Part shown: piece after piece, positions 1 to 12,193 of the stretch
How positions within the stretch are numbered: the first letter of the stretch is position 1
Layout of the letters: each line of letters starts with the position of its first letter
Source of the DNA: Heterostelium album PN500
Lineage: Eukaryota; Evosea; Eumycetozoa; Acytosteliales; Acytosteliaceae
Direction of reading: 5' to 3'
DNA: 64,000 nt
Assembly: GCF_000004825.1 (NCBI RefSeq)
Contig: NW_008805064.1
Span: 1,240,001 to 1,304,000, forward strand
The notes under the pieces: generated by a model
Told to the model about the DNA's origin: nothing
The model's input: the letters and a program-made list of their open reading frames with translations, nothing else
Database searches by the model: none
Translations under genes and position numbers: made by a program

Positions 1-115
1 ATATTAAATCATCATAATCATAATCATATTTAATATCGATCAATCAGAATAATAATTTGTAAATAAATATAAAAAATAAAGTCATTTTAATAGTAATAAT
101 AAATATTCAATCAAA

Positions 116-2604
116 ATGTCATTGATCGTTTCATCGTCATCATCAATGTCAACTTTGTTGACAAACAATTTGGTGACAATGTCAAGTTCAATGCTAACTA
201 GAATGTGTCATCAAAGAGCCTATAGTAATATCAATGGTACCATAAAGAAATATAATAGATATAAGCTAAATCATAGTAATAAGTCATTGCACAAGAGAAA
301 TGGATCGATTTCCATTTCAAATTATTTTAAATCAATGTCAATCAATAATAATGAAACATCCAATGTTAGTGGATTAAGCAAACAATTTTCAACAGCAACT
401 ACAACACAACCAATAGTTGGTGGTATTCCCAATGAAAAGTTTGAGACTGTAGGTTACAGTTTGCTCCCTGTAGTCAATAAGTTGCAAGAGATCACTTCAC
501 TCATTGGTTCGGAGATCAAGTTACCACAGATCGTTGTCATCGGTTCACAATCCAGTGGAAAGTCGTCGGTATTGGAGAATCTCGTTGGTAGAGATTTCCT
601 GCCGCGTGGTAGTGGTCTTGTCACCAGACGTCCACTCGTGCTACAGCTGATCAGAATCGAGGACAATGCAGAGTGGGGTGAATTCGCTCACACTGGCGAT
701 GTCCGTTTCAACTTTGCGGGAATTCGCGACGAGATCGAAGCAGAGACAAACCGTGTTGCCGGTGCCAACAAAGAGATCTCCAGCGATCCAATCATCCTAA
801 AGATTTTCTCGCCCTACGTCATTCCATTGACACTGGTCGATCTTCCGGGTATCACACGTATCCCCATTGGCAATCAGCCAACCAATATCGAGGAGCGAAT
901 CCGTGATATGGTGCTTGACTACATCTCCAATCCAAACTCGATCATTCTCGCTATTTCCGCTGCCAATCAAGATATTGTGACATCGGATGCTTTGAAGTTG
1001 GCAAAGGAGGTCGATCCAGAGGGTCGTCGTACCATTGGTGTACTGACAAAGCTCGATCTCATGGATCGTGGAACCGATGCAATGGATATCCTGCTCGGTC
1101 ACACCGTACCATTGAAACTTGGATTCGTTGGAATCATCAATCGTAGTCAACACGACATTCAAACCAAGAAGGCAATCAGCACAATGTTGAAGGACGAAGA
1201 ACGTTGGTTCCAGAATCATCCGGTGTACAGCCGAATCGCCAATCAAACAGGATCGATCTTTTTGGCACAGAAATGCAACAAAATCCTTACCAAACACATT
1301 AGAGAGTCGATGCCAGGTGTAAAGAACCAAATTCGTGCACTCATCAACAAGTATCGTGAGGAACTCGAGAACTATGGAGAACCAACTCCAGAGCGTGCCT
1401 CTGATAAATCTCGTTTACTCATTGACATAATGAACAAATTTGCACTACAATTTAGAGCTGATCTCGAAGGTGTAAATGATGATCAATTAACTGATCATAT
1501 GTAAGTTGTCAATTCTTCTTTTATTTATAAACTAGTTATATTCAAATCACTAAAACCTTTTGTTCTTTTTCTTTTAACAATTAATAATGATAATAGTAAT
1601 GGAGGAGCTAGAATTAGATATATATTCTCACAGGCATTTAAGAATACAAGTGTAAAGCCATTCGATTGGTTGACAGATCAACAGTTGAGATTGGCATTGA
1701 GAAATTCATCTGGTATCCGTCCAACAATGTTCATTCCACAAAAGACATTCGATTCTTTGATAAAGATTCAAATCGAGAAACTCAAAGATCCAGCTGTGCA
1801 ATGTGCTGATTTGGTATTGGACGAGCTCCTTCGTATCTTGACACAGGTGGACTCTCATATCTTCTCGCGATTCCCAGTGTTGAGAGAGCGTATTGTTGAG
1901 GTTGCAAACAACGTACTTAGAAAGCTCTTGAGCCCAACCAACAAGATGATCTCCGATATGGTCGATGCCGAATGCAGCTACATTAATACATCACACCCAA
2001 CCTACACGGCCGAACTCAACAGACTACTCTATAGCAACACTAAGCCACAAGACATTCAATACACTCAACCACAACCAGAAGTAGAGAGAAACAGCTCTGG
2101 CGGTGGAAGTGGACTCTTTGGTTTCATCTTTGGTAAGAAACAAGAGCCAGAGAAGGTTGTCACCACCAAAGATAATTTAAGAAACCAAACTCAACAACAA
2201 AATCTACTATATGGAATGAACGATAACTATACCGATGAAGAAAGAAAACAAATTCATTTATTAAGTAACTATCAATATATCGCAAACTAAACAATTATAT
2301 TTACTAACTAAATTTAAAAATAGAACGATTATTACATAGCTATTTCGAAATTGCTCAATTCAATGTTCAAGAGAATACTATCAAGGTTATCTCACACTTT
2401 TTAATCGATCGTTCAAAAGATATCTTACAGAGAGAATTGTCATCAATCCTATACGATGAGAATATGGTAGATCACTTGTTAAGAGAAAATGAAGTTGTTG
2501 TCGCAAGACGTAAAGAATGTATTCACAAACTTGAAATTCTCAAGAAAGCAAAGAAGAGTCTATCTGTAACCGAATTAAAGGATATGCCTTTACAATTATA
2601 TTAA
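116..2604 (+). CDS. dymB: Dynamin-family GTPase with long mitochondrial-type N-terminal extension (DymB-like)
   Basis: Exons 116-1500, 1597-2264 and 2324-2604 join in phase to give 777 residues. The GTPase domain has P-loop GSQSSGKSS (residues 143-151), DLPG (242-245) and TKLD (311-314). The stalk follows, with NGGARIRYIF across the first junction, and then a GTPase effector domain that starts near KRLLHSYFEI in exon 3. No PH domain or long proline-rich tail is visible; a short Gly/Ser-rich stretch sits before the effector domain. The first ~105 residues are Ser-, Asn-, Arg- and Lys-rich with almost no acids, which fits a cleavable mitochondrial presequence, as known for Dictyostelium dynamin B. 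The symbol rests on that feature and is an inference; a dynamin A- or Dlp-type paralogue is the alternative. It is convergent with the CMTR1 gene. Confidence 0.88.
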
Positions 2605-2848
2605 ACAATATATTTATCAGTAGTAATATTAATTAAATAGTTAAAAAACAATAATAATAATAATAAAAGAAATTACTTGTAATACTAAATTAAACTCTCC
2701 AGTTGTGAATGTACTTAACTAATTCATTCTATTATACAAAGGTCAATTCATACAAAGAATGTGATCTTTCTAGATTTTATTTGTATTTTTAATCAAGAGA
2801 ATAGTCCATTGTGAAAAACAGCCACAACCACTATCATTGAAAAAAATT

Positions 2849-5576
2849 TTACATATTTTGAAAGTCAGAGTCTAAACTAGGTAGTGGAGGTGTTTTATTA
2901 CCGACAACGGAAAACGGTTTAATCTTGTGTTTGGTGATTGCATCCAGAGACGAAACGAATTGTTTTGAAGGTGACTTTACATAACTCGGTTGATTGATTC
3001 CTTTCTTCTGTGGACTTGTTACAGGAGTAGTGGTTGTTGTCGTCGATGTAGTCATTTCCTTAGCTGTATCATTATTCTTATATTTTTGGTTATCACCATT
3101 ATTATTAATACTAATTTTGTTGTTATTATTGTTATTATTATTTATCTTTTGCTTATTGTTAATTGATTTTCTTTGTTGTTGATTATATGGATGATGATGT
3201 TGTTTGTTAAGTTTCTCTGTATGTCTTGGATCTAAAGGGATACCCCACTCTGTCAGACAGTTTTGTTTGAGTATTTCTTGATCGCACACTCTATATTCCC
3301 AATCTTCAACTGCTTTTGTAAAGTATTCAAATGCTCTTATCTGACTATCACATTGTCTATCAATCAAAAATATTAATAAATACATTATAAAAAAGAGCGC
3401 ACAAAGTGTATACATTAACTACATACTCTAATGATTTCATTCTAATAAAATCTATAAAAACAGGATCTTTGATATCAATGATTCTTAAGATGTTCTCGCC
3501 ATCATTCAATCTCTGATTTAACTTATAAAGATAATTTCTAATATTACTTGGTCTATATACTAAAAGATTTTTGGCAATTACATAACTATTTAAAGAATCA
3601 AACTTGTTAATAAATAATAAAGATTTGGAAAATGATATAGTTATAGTTACCGTTCAGAATTTAAAGGTCTACTTGTAAATGGTTTGACAATGGTAAATGA
3701 TTCGAAATGCTTAAATATAATATATAACAATCCAACTGTGAATGGTGTGAAGGTGTCGAAAATCTTACAAACGAAATTACCGCCCAACGACAGAATTTCA
3801 AACATTGTTAGAAACTGACAGAGTATCAGATGTCCAAGAATAGATTCCTGGTTCAACTCCTCACCTTCCGTACTGATACCACCGTCGGCCATAAACAGAT
3901 TGACACCTTTCTGATTGGTACCTTTCAGTACCATCTGAGTGAAATGACGTATGTTTTGTTCGTTTTGAATGTCGCCGTCGTCGGCAGGACCATAGTCAAC
4001 CACGAAATTATCACCAATCTTCAGACCAGAGTCATCAGTGAATTTATCCAACTTCCAATCACACTCGCCCTTCAATGTGAAACCCCAACCTTTTGTTTTA
4101 CACCGCTTGCGCTGTTCTTTGTTTTCCACAGGTATACCTTTTCCAACCATTCTCCAAAGTGTATATTCCGTGAATCCACCAGGTCCTGCACAAACATCTG
4201 CAAAATAAAACTAAAATAAAATATAATTAGTTCAAATTACCAACTTTTGATTGCTGCTTCTGCTGCTGCTGATTAGTAATAACATTCAACTTACTTTATC
4301 TTGATTAGGTTTAATTTCAATGAGTGTAGCAATCTTGTCGAGATTAGCCATTTTGACAGCAGCACGATTTTGAAAGATGGCACCTTTGATCCATTCGTAC
4401 GGGTTGGATCTCGCTCTTGCTTTGACGAAGCAATTACGATCGAGATCGGTTAGTGTGCTCTTTTTATCCTCCAATTCCTCAATCTTTTCATACGGACAGA
4501 ATTCATCTCTTGGCGGAAGTTCATCGTCGTCTCCAACAACCAAAAAGCTCTCCAAATCACATGTGTTTAGATTTTTGTATTCCGAATCGCTGGTCTTGAT
4601 CCAACAGAGAATCTGTCGATGTTCAAACTCTGCTGTTTCCTCTTTGTGCTTTTGTTTTACGAAAGGATAAGGTAACCGGTCATCATAGCCAATGCCTCCT
4701 CTACTAAACTTTGGTGCGAAATCGAATGGTGGATCAATGTAACCTTCTTCATCATCATAGTCAATTGGTTTACTTTTTTCTTTTTCCAACTCTTCCTGTT
4801 GTTGTTGTTGTTGCTGCTGTTGTTCATACTCTGTTTCAATTGATGTTGATGTTGTTGCTAGTGTCTCTGTGTCATCATCATGCATTTCAACATTGTTTTG
4901 ATCTGTTTCATCATCTTTCTTTATACTATTGTTATTATCTTGTTTTTTCTGATCAGAGTTGAATGTAAAACCTTGTTTTTTCTTCAAATTTAAAAAATAA
5001 TGTTAGTTACATTGAATCTGAATCAGTCTATAGTCGAAAATTGGTTCATACCATAAAATTTAATGTTAAAGAGCTCATTCCTATGAAACTAGATATATTA
5101 CTATTGTTTACTTGTTTATTTGTAAACTAAATTTTTGGAAGAAGTAATCTATAAGTTGTATGTTTGATTTGATCAAATTTGTTAAGTTTGTTACTTACAG
5201 CAACGCCAGAAAGTCTATTGTTAGAGTGTTGATTTTGGTTATGTTGTTGTTGCTGCTGTTGTTGATTATGGTGGTAATTATTATTATGTTGATGAGCATG
5301 ATGATGGTGATGATGATGATGATGCGAATGAGAATTATAATTATGTGATTCATTTCGATCGTAACCCAAGCCATTATTACTATTACTATTATTAGTTTCT
5401 TGATATTCATTATCATCTTGGTCATCTTCATCATCCAAAAACTTTGCAGTTGACGATTGTGTGAATTTAATAGATGTATTATTCTTCTTTGGTGTTTGTA
5501 GTTGTTGTTGTTGTTTTAGAGGATCGCTATCATCATCCATAGCAATACTACTATTACCACCACCATAATCATTCAT
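2849..5576 (-). CDS. Cap-specific mRNA (nucleoside-2'-O)-methyltransferase 1 (CMTR1/FtsJ type)
   Basis: Six exons (5576-5199, 5089-5053 approximately, 4971-4295, 4210-3651, 3585-3427, 3356-2849) keep one frame and give about 772 residues. The product 2'-O-methylates the first transcribed nucleotide of capped mRNA. Visible family signatures are the SAM motif FADVCAGPGG at the start of exon 4 and a K-D-K-E catalytic set: K in RAAVKMANLD, D in FMADGG, K in FVCKIFD and E in SRPLNSERY, the last spanning the exon 4/5 junction. The N-terminal ~200 residues are low-complexity, with His, Gln, Asn and acidic runs. I chose the ATG at 5576 because the in-frame codons further upstream are AT-rich and look untranslated. 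The C-terminus after WGIPLDP is Asn/Lys-rich. It is divergent from the FHA-bromodomain gene. Confidence 0.9.
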
Positions 5577-6008
5577 CTTAATAATAATAAAAATAAATAA
5601 ATCAAAGTTGAGTAACTTTAACAAATCAAAAAAGAAATACTATATCGAATAAATAAATAAATAAATTAAATAAATATATAAAAAGTTTTTTTTAAAAAAT
5701 CTCTTTAATATTTAATTAAAATCAAATTTAATAAATAAATAATTAACGGGTTTGTTTGGAACTTCTGAAAATTTTTCATTTTTGAAATTATTTTCGATAA
5801 GCTAGCGCGCCAAATATTTTTCCAAGTAAACTATAACTGAACTTTTTATATATTTATCTTCACCAAATTTTATTATTGAAATATTCTTTAAAACTGAATT
5901 GTTACAAAAAAAAAAAAGAGAATAGTTTTTGTTTGTTTGTTATTTTATATTAGTCAGATTTAAATCTTAAAGGTAGATTTTGTTAATAGAATCGAGAATT
6001 GAGAGGAA
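5577..6008. other. Shared divergent promoter region, CMTR1 / FHA-bromodomain gene
   Basis: This 432-bp gap separates the start codons of two divergently transcribed genes. It is very AT-rich with A and T homopolymers. The one clear exception is a GC-rich 10-mer, GCGCGCCAAA, at 5805-5814, listed separately. Confidence 0.6.
5805..5814 (-). promoter_or_regulatory. E2F/DP-type site TTTGGCGCGC
   Basis: The + strand reads GCGCGCCAAA, so the - strand carries TTTGGCGCGC, a full match to the E2F consensus TTTSSCGC. It lies 229 bp upstream of the CMTR1 start and 195 bp upstream of the FHA-bromodomain start. The flanks are nearly pure A/T, so a chance GC 6-mer is unlikely. Binding is inferred. Confidence 0.55.
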
Positions 6009-8986
6009 ATGGCTGAAGTCGATAACTCCATGGCGTTGGTGCTTTCCAATATTAGTGACAACAACACTGACAACATCGACATCAACAACAATATTGAAAA
6101 TAATTCAAATGCCAACAACATAAAGTTGAATGGTAAACCAACAACAACTCCAACCACAACATCAGAAAAGTATGAACTAGCAATCAAAGAGAGCAATGGT
6201 GCAGATTCATACTCTGATAAGGAGAGAAAAGTCAAACCTTATGCAACCATTCAATTTTTAGATCGTCAAATGGGTGATGCTCCCAACAATAAGAACAACA
6301 AATTCCCAATGATTTCGAAATCCATCATTTTTGGAACGTAAGTTAAATTAAATTAACCAACAACACAAATATAATTTAAATTAAATTTTAAAATTTATAA
6401 TTATTATAAATTATTATTATATATTATTATTATTTTAGTGATATGGATCAATGTCATTTTACTATTGTTAGAGCAGGTGTGGAAAAGAAACACTTTGAAA
6501 TTGTGTATGACAAAGTGATCAAACAGTTTATATTCAATCCATTGTATGATGCAAGCAAAGCCGATACAGTGAGAATCAACTTTGTTCCAGGAATCTACAA
6601 GAAAGTTATTCTTCACAACTTTGATATCATCTCTGTCTATTTCCGGTCGTTCAAGATTATCTTCCATCGTGAGGTAGGCACCGATATTCCAGTGGAATAC
6701 ACCTCTTCAAGTTTCCTCATGCCAATGCCAACTGCCGCTCTGACACACAGCTCCAATGCACTGGTTCCAACAACTCCATCTGTACATAAACAACATCAAC
6801 CAACTTCCAAGTATGTTAGTTAAAATTAATTAATTTAGAAATTTCTGTGTTTATGTTTATCGAAATTAATTTATTTCAATATTTAGGAATAATCAAGCAG
6901 TTGATATTTTGAAACAGAATTTGGATAAATCAAAGAAGAAACCTTTGATATTGAAGAAACCAGTTCAACAAACCAATTTGTTCTTACCGAATATCAACTC
7001 CAATACCAATTCGACAGCCAGTACAAAACCAACTTCAAATGCATTGGTAATTTCAAAGAAAAAAGATGAACCGGAAGAGGAGGAGGAGTCCGAAGAGGAA
7101 TCGGAAGAGGAAGTAGAGGATTTAGTTACGAAACGTGCACCAATGAAATCATTGTCTGCCAGCATCAAGAAGGTTGAAACGACAAGCAAATCAGTTGTTA
7201 CTGCCACTGTCCCTACTGTATCGGAAGCGGAAACCGAATCTAGTAGTGACTCATCAAACGAAGCAGCAACACCACCTGTTGTGGCTGCTCCACCACCACC
7301 AAAACAACAATCAAAACAACCGAAACAACCGAAACAACCAAAACAACCAAAACAACCACAGACAACTGAAGGATTGACAAGAAGATTATCTGAACTTGAA
7401 TTAGAATGTCCAATCATTCCAGCTTCTTCTACTTCAACAGCAGAAGCAGCACCAAAGAAAGCAAAGACAACAACCACAAAACCAACTACAACAAAAGTCG
7501 TAAAAGAGGTTACACCAAAGAAGAATAGCAGTGGTATAAACAAACGTTTGTTACCAAATAGTTCGAAGAGGGACCACAAAACGGTTACAAGACTGGACGA
7601 GGTGGTAATCGCACAATCATTCACCCCGACAAAGAAGAATAAATCCACCAAAGTAGGAATGATCTCATATGTTAACAACGATGACGACGACGATAACGGC
7701 GACGACAATGAAGCAAACGACTATGCAGTCGTTAAAGTTGAAACTAGTGACGTCAGCGAGAACAGCGACGAGGAGCAAATCAATGTCCAAGATGATGAGG
7801 AATCGCCTATTATTAGAAAGAAAGTAATTACACCGACCAAGGCATTTAAGAAGAGTCTTCGTAGATTCTCAGTAGATCACGAGGTTCCAAAGCTACAGTT
7901 CGAGCAAACAACCACAAAGAAATCAAGCAAAAAATCAACTAAACAAGCAAAGTCAACAACAACAACAAAAGTGACACCACCCAAAGCGGCACCAGTCAAG
8001 GCAACAGCAGCAGCACCAGTCAAAGCAAGCAAGAAATCATCATCGAAAGAAGTTAAAGCAGATTCAGACGTCAAACTCACGGATAAGAATGTATGGCAAA
8101 ATCCAAATATCGTTGTTCCACACGCTCCATCCGAGGCGTTGGATGAACGTTTGAGTTTCTACAGAAGAAACTGGGACAAGAATGCCCCTTACAACAAGAG
8201 TAAAGTTAGTCTATTTACAAAGGCGATTCTCGATATCATTGAGGAGGTCGATTCTATCGTAGCGGATCCAGAGCTGACCGGTGAAGACAAGTGCCTCACC
8301 TACATGTATCGTCATTTGGCTGCAATTGGACAGTTTGGTGGTGATGTGAAACTTCAGACCAAATACTACAAGAAAATCACTTCTCCAATGTCGATCACTA
8401 TCATTAAGAACCGTTTGATCAGAGGATTTTATAGGGAGGATATTGAAGGAGTCTGTAAGGATTTCGAATTAATGGTTGAAAATGCAATTCAGTTTAATGG
8501 TGTCGGTGAATTTGCAAATGATGCAATTCGGATTTTGGTAGGTAGTAACTTCAAACACACTTCTTCTTATTATTAACATTTAATTAAATTCTATAGAGCG
8601 AATTCTATCAACGATTGTATAAGAATAAATATATTGATCAAGAAAAGTTTTCAGAGAAAGTAAAGAGAAATAAAAACTTAGAGAAAGGTTTAACTGGTGT
8701 TGATGCAGATGTCAGTTCTAAAGAAGAAGAAGAAGAAGAGGAAGAAGAAGAAGAGGAAGAAGAAGAAGAGGAGGAAGAAGCCGAGGAAGAAGAAGGAGAA
8801 GAAGAAGAAGAAGATGATGATGATGAAGATGATGAAGGAGATGAAGGAGAGAAAGAAGAGGAAGAGGAAGAAGAAGATGAAGATGAAGAAGATGGAGAAG
8901 AGGAAGGAGAAGATGGAGAAGAGGAAGTAGAAGAAGAAGGAGAAGAAATAGATGTAGAAGTAGAAGAAGAAGATGAAGATTTGTAG
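6009..8986 (+). CDS. FHA-like plus bromodomain chromatin protein with very acidic C-terminal tail
   Basis: Exons 6009-6337, 6439-6810, 6887-8537 and 8597-8986 join in phase to give 913 residues. Residues ~85-225 resemble a forkhead-associated fold (IIFGTDMDQCHF, then KKHFEIVYD). A long Lys/Ser/Thr/Pro linker with acidic patches and a repeated KQPKQP stretch follows. A bromodomain covers roughly residues 690-795: YYKKITSPMSI (the PM of the ZA loop) and the acetyl-lysine-binding region QFNGVGEFAND, where the Asn after Phe is at the canonical position. The last exon ends in about 90 residues that are almost all Glu/Asp. Acetyl-histone binding is family knowledge; the FHA call is weaker. The tail could bind histones or basic factors. 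The stop is TAG at 8984-8986. Confidence 0.82.
8720..8980 (+). repeat. GAA/GAT-rich codon repeat coding the Glu/Asp tail
   Basis: A purine-only run of GAA, GAG and GAT codons with few interruptions encodes the acidic tail of the FHA-bromodomain protein. Such a tract is prone to length changes. Confidence 0.85.
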
Positions 8987-9233
8987 AAATAGTATAGTAC
9001 TTTTATAAAATAATAATAAACTCAATTTCCAATCCAAATAATGAGAGATACAATAGTTGGTGGAAAGCAATAATAATTCAAAAACATATAAAAAAAAAAA
9101 ATAATAAATACAAAAATATTTAATTTATAATTTTCTGCGTTTTCTCTATGATAATCTAAAAGAGGAGTTGTTTTTGATTTGAGCTAATATGGATTTACAT
9201 AGTTATAACTAAAATTTTTAATTTTGTTGATGT

Positions 9234-10811
9234 TTATTTTCCAATCTGTTTCTTGGCCAATTCAATGAGTGCTCTTACTGGCTTTCCAGTCATACCTTTG
9301 CTAATGTATGCACCTTCCTCACCGGCATGCATGACACCGGCAATGTCAAGATGTGCCCAACGGTCAATTTGGACAAACTCCTTTAGGAACATTGCGGCAC
9401 TGCAAGCACCACCCGATCTGGATGCACTGTTGACGATATCGGCAACCTTGGAGTCCAATTGCTTACGGTACTCTGGCAACAAAGGCATACGCCACATACG
9501 GTCACCGGAAACTTGTCCGGCGTCGTCGATCTCTCTCCAGAGGTCGTCGGTGCCAGCGAAACAACCGGCGTAGTGGTAACCGAGAGCAACGTCCATGGCA
9601 CCGGTCAAGGTGGCGATGTCGATGATGGTTGCTGGGTTGAAGGTGTGGGCATAGTGGAGGGCGTCACCGAGAATCAAACGACCTTCGGCATCGGTGTTGT
9701 CAATCTCGACGGTCTTACCGTTGGAAGCGACAACAATGTCACCGGGACGAGTTGCTTTACCGGATGGCATGTTCTCAGTGAGTGGAGTGAGCACGGTGAC
9801 GTTCACCTTCAATCCCAAGCTGGCAATACCGTAGAGTGCAGAGACGGCGGCGGCAGCACCACCCATGTCTCCACGCATCATACCCATGGAGGCAGATGGC
9901 TTCAACGAGATACCACCAGAGTCGAAAGTGACACCCTTACCGACAAAGATCAATGGAGCACCTTTTGGATCGGCGGCACCACGGTAGTGCAACTCCAAGA
10001 ACTTGAGTGGTTGGTCGCTTCCGGCGGCAACAGCCAAGAACATTCCCATCTTCTTTTCCTCTGCCCATGCACGGTCTCTAACGATCATCTCTACCTTGCC
10101 GGCGGCGATCAAGTCTTGGTATTTCTCCTTGACTTTCTCGACAAAGAAAGTTGGATGCATCAAGTTGGCTGGCATATCGGCGAGATAACGAGCAAAGTTT
10201 TGTGATTCCGAGAGAATCTTTCCTTCGGTCCATTCGGAGGTGGTCGACTTTGATGGATCGACAGTCGACACTTCGACTGGTGCTTTGTCCTTGTCTGGTG
10301 CGGTGTTGGTCGACTTCAAGTCGAATTTGAAAAGACAGAGGTTGGCACCCTCGGAACAGGCACGCAAGTCACCGATCGAGGTGTCGACACCGATCTTTGT
10401 AGCGCCACGCGACTTGAGTGACTTGACACCGGTACCGGCGACACGACGGACATGATCGAATTGCTCGTAGACACCGGACTTTGGATCGTTCTTCTTACCG
10501 AGACCGACAATGGCAACACGTGGGTGTTGTGGAGTGACATTGTAGAGGATCAGTGAATCACCGAGCTTTCCTTTGTTATCGGACAACTTGAAGGTCTTAC
10601 TCAACAGGTTATCAGTCTTTTGATTGAGTTCTGCACCGATAGCAGACCACTCTTCACCACCCTCGTAGCAACCAACAACAATACCATCGAATTCAGTTGA
10701 CATATTATTATTATTATTATTTACACTAAAATATCTTTTTATATAATTATTACTTGTATTTATTATTATTTGTTTTGAAGTAGATCTACTGTTTGAAAAT
10801 AATCTTAACAT
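9234..10811 (-). CDS. lap: Leucine aminopeptidase, peptidase family M17
   Basis: A single exon of 525 residues, close to the family's usual ~500. This cytosolic or mitochondrial metallo-aminopeptidase removes N-terminal residues from peptides using two metal ions. The family signature NTDAEGRL is intact, as is the metal/substrate region VGKGVTFDSGGISLKPS. The ATG at 10811 opens a segment rich in Arg, Ser and Asn without acids (MLRLFSNSRSTSKQ), like a mitochondrial presequence. A second in-frame ATG at 10703 (MSTEFDG) follows a poly-Asn run and would give a cytosolic form. Codons are GC-richer than in neighbouring genes, as for a highly expressed gene. Confidence 0.95.
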   Translation of the reverse strand: MLRLFSNSRSTSKQIIINTSNNYIKRYFSVNNNNNNMSTEFDGIVVGCYEGGEEWSAIGAELNQKTDNLLSKTFKLSDNKGKLGDSLILYNVTPQHPRVAIVGLGKKNDPKSGVYEQFDHVRRVAGTGVKSLKSRGATKIGVDTSIGDLRACSEGANLCLFKFDLKSTNTAPDKDKAPVEVSTVDPSKSTTSEWTEGKILSESQNFARYLADMPANLMHPTFFVEKVKEKYQDLIAAGKVEMIVRDRAWAEEKKMGMFLAVAAGSDQPLKFLELHYRGAADPKGAPLIFVGKGVTFDSGGISLKPSASMGMMRGDMGGAAAAVSALYGIASLGLKVNVTVLTPLTENMPSGKATRPGDIVVASNGKTVEIDNTDAEGRLILGDALHYAHTFNPATIIDIATLTGAMDVALGYHYAGCFAGTDDLWREIDDAGQVSGDRMWRMPLLPEYRKQLDSKVADIVNSASRSGGACSAAMFLKEFVQIDRWAHLDIAGVMHAGEEGAYISKGMTGKPVRALIELAKKQIGK

Positions 10812-11137
10812 TATTAAATTAAATTCCAAAAAAAAGATTGAAATTATAAAACTGTTTGTTCACACACTAAATTAAATTTCACTAAAACTTTTTTTTTTAA
10901 TTTTTGATCATAATTTGACGAAGTGTCCTGGTTGTTGTCACAATCAAAGTTTACAATTTTGTTTATTGTAATTGTGCAATACGAAAGGTTAGGATTTAAA
11001 TAATGTACAAATTTGATTTTCTACATTTTTGGTTTTAAATGTAATGGTTAAAGAAAGAGTATAGAGTTATAAACCAAAAATATTTGTTTACTATTGATAT
11101 TTTTTATTATATCTTCAATATATTGAATAGAACATTC
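10812..11137. other. Intergenic, nothing recognised
   Basis: This AT-rich stretch holds the promoter of the aminopeptidase gene and the 3' flank of the next gene. I see no ORF or RNA gene in it. Confidence 0.5.
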
Positions 11138-11823
11138 TTAACCATGACAGAATTCAGTTAATGGATTATAACATCTTCTTACACCTTGCTATAAATGTTT
11201 TTAATTATAAAAAAGTAAATAAGAATTACTTGAATATCATTAAATTATTTAATAATTACATTGCAAATATATTGTCCCCAAGCACAATAGAGTCCGGAAT
11301 TACAATAACCAAGGTTTGGATTGAAGCAAATGTTTCTAAAATATTATTTAAAAAACAATTCAGATTTTTGATGAATTAGAATCTGAGTGATTAATCTATA
11401 CTTACCCACAAGGTAAAAGACCAAATGTACATATAGCAGGTGTGTTAATATCAACTATTCTTCCACCTTGACATTTAAAGTAACGGGGGTCAAAACAACT
11501 TTGTCTTGGATCATCCTAATAAAATTGATATTAATATTGGAATTCTTTTTTTTTTTCAACTATTAAATACTTACTGGGCAACGACCTTGACCTTTACTAC
11601 ATACAATTCCATCTGTTTACAAAATCCATAAATTAATAAGTAAAATGAAAAATATAAATTTTACAAATTCTTAAATACCTATGCATTCATGAATGTTAGG
11701 AGAATAGCATTCTATTCCTAACTTTGTATTGCAAATTTCATAATGAACTCCAGCTATATCACAAACACCTTGTGATAAACAACCTACTACTAAAACAAAT
11801 AGAAATAATAAAATAGTTTTCAT
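11138..11823 (-). CDS. Small secreted Cys-rich protein, copy 1 of a tandem pair
   Basis: Five exons (11823-11679, 11612-11575, 11515-11406, 11335-11260, 11188-11138) splice in phase to 139 residues. A signal peptide (MKTILLFLFVLVVGCLSQG) precedes a mature chain with about 16 Cys. The unit C-(Y/F)-x-P-(5-6)-C recurs four times: CYSPNIHEC, CFDPRYFKC, CFNPNLGYC and CYNPLTEFC. Such modules resemble the family 19 carbohydrate-binding domain of chitinases, but I assign this only as a possibility. Exon ends match the next gene exactly in phase and nearly in length. The product is probably an extracellular or matrix protein. Confidence 0.8.
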
Positions 11824-12193
11824 TGTTGTACAATATAAAAAATATTTTCTCAAATTATATTTATATTTTATTCAATTAGTATTACACCCATTTGTAAATA
11901 TAATTCTTTATTTAACCCCATTTGATTGGTTCATTGGTTGGTTACAAAATAAAATCAAATTATGAATATAGAAATCAATAAGGAAAGTTATAACCATGAT
12001 TTAGGAAAACAATGGTATCGAAATTCTTAAATTCAATTTCATTGTAATTCATCATGATGATCAACATTCTATTTTAAAAAAAATTGTTGATAGCAATTTT
12101 AATAATGTGTCATCTTACTAGCGCAAATTAATTTATTTAATTCATAAATGATTAATATGCTTTCGTAATAGGATAACTGTTTATTGGGTAACA
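11824..12193. other. Spacer between the two Cys-rich paralogues
   Basis: This AT-rich upstream region serves copy 1. I see no gene or clear motif. Confidence 0.5.

Noticed and set aside
5193-5210. TTACAGCAA string like part of the dictyostelid class I RNA 3' motif
   Set aside because: It overlaps the 5' splice site of the CMTR1 first intron and no paired 5' element or upstream promoter box is seen.
5577-5624. Possible longer N-terminus for CMTR1 using codons upstream of 5576
   Set aside because: The extra residues are Leu/Ile/Phe-rich AT-coded and start without an ATG in good context; the ATG at 5576 is better.
6965-7708. Minus-strand frame of 247 codons with Cys/Phe repeats
   Set aside because: Antisense shadow of the Lys/Thr/Gln-rich linker in the FHA-bromodomain gene.
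8690-9070. Minus-strand frame of almost only Phe, Leu, Ile
   Set aside because: It is the reverse of the Glu/Asp codon tract.
9459-10205. Plus-strand open frame of 248 codons
   Set aside because: Lies wholly antisense to the GC-rich aminopeptidase exon and has no domain.
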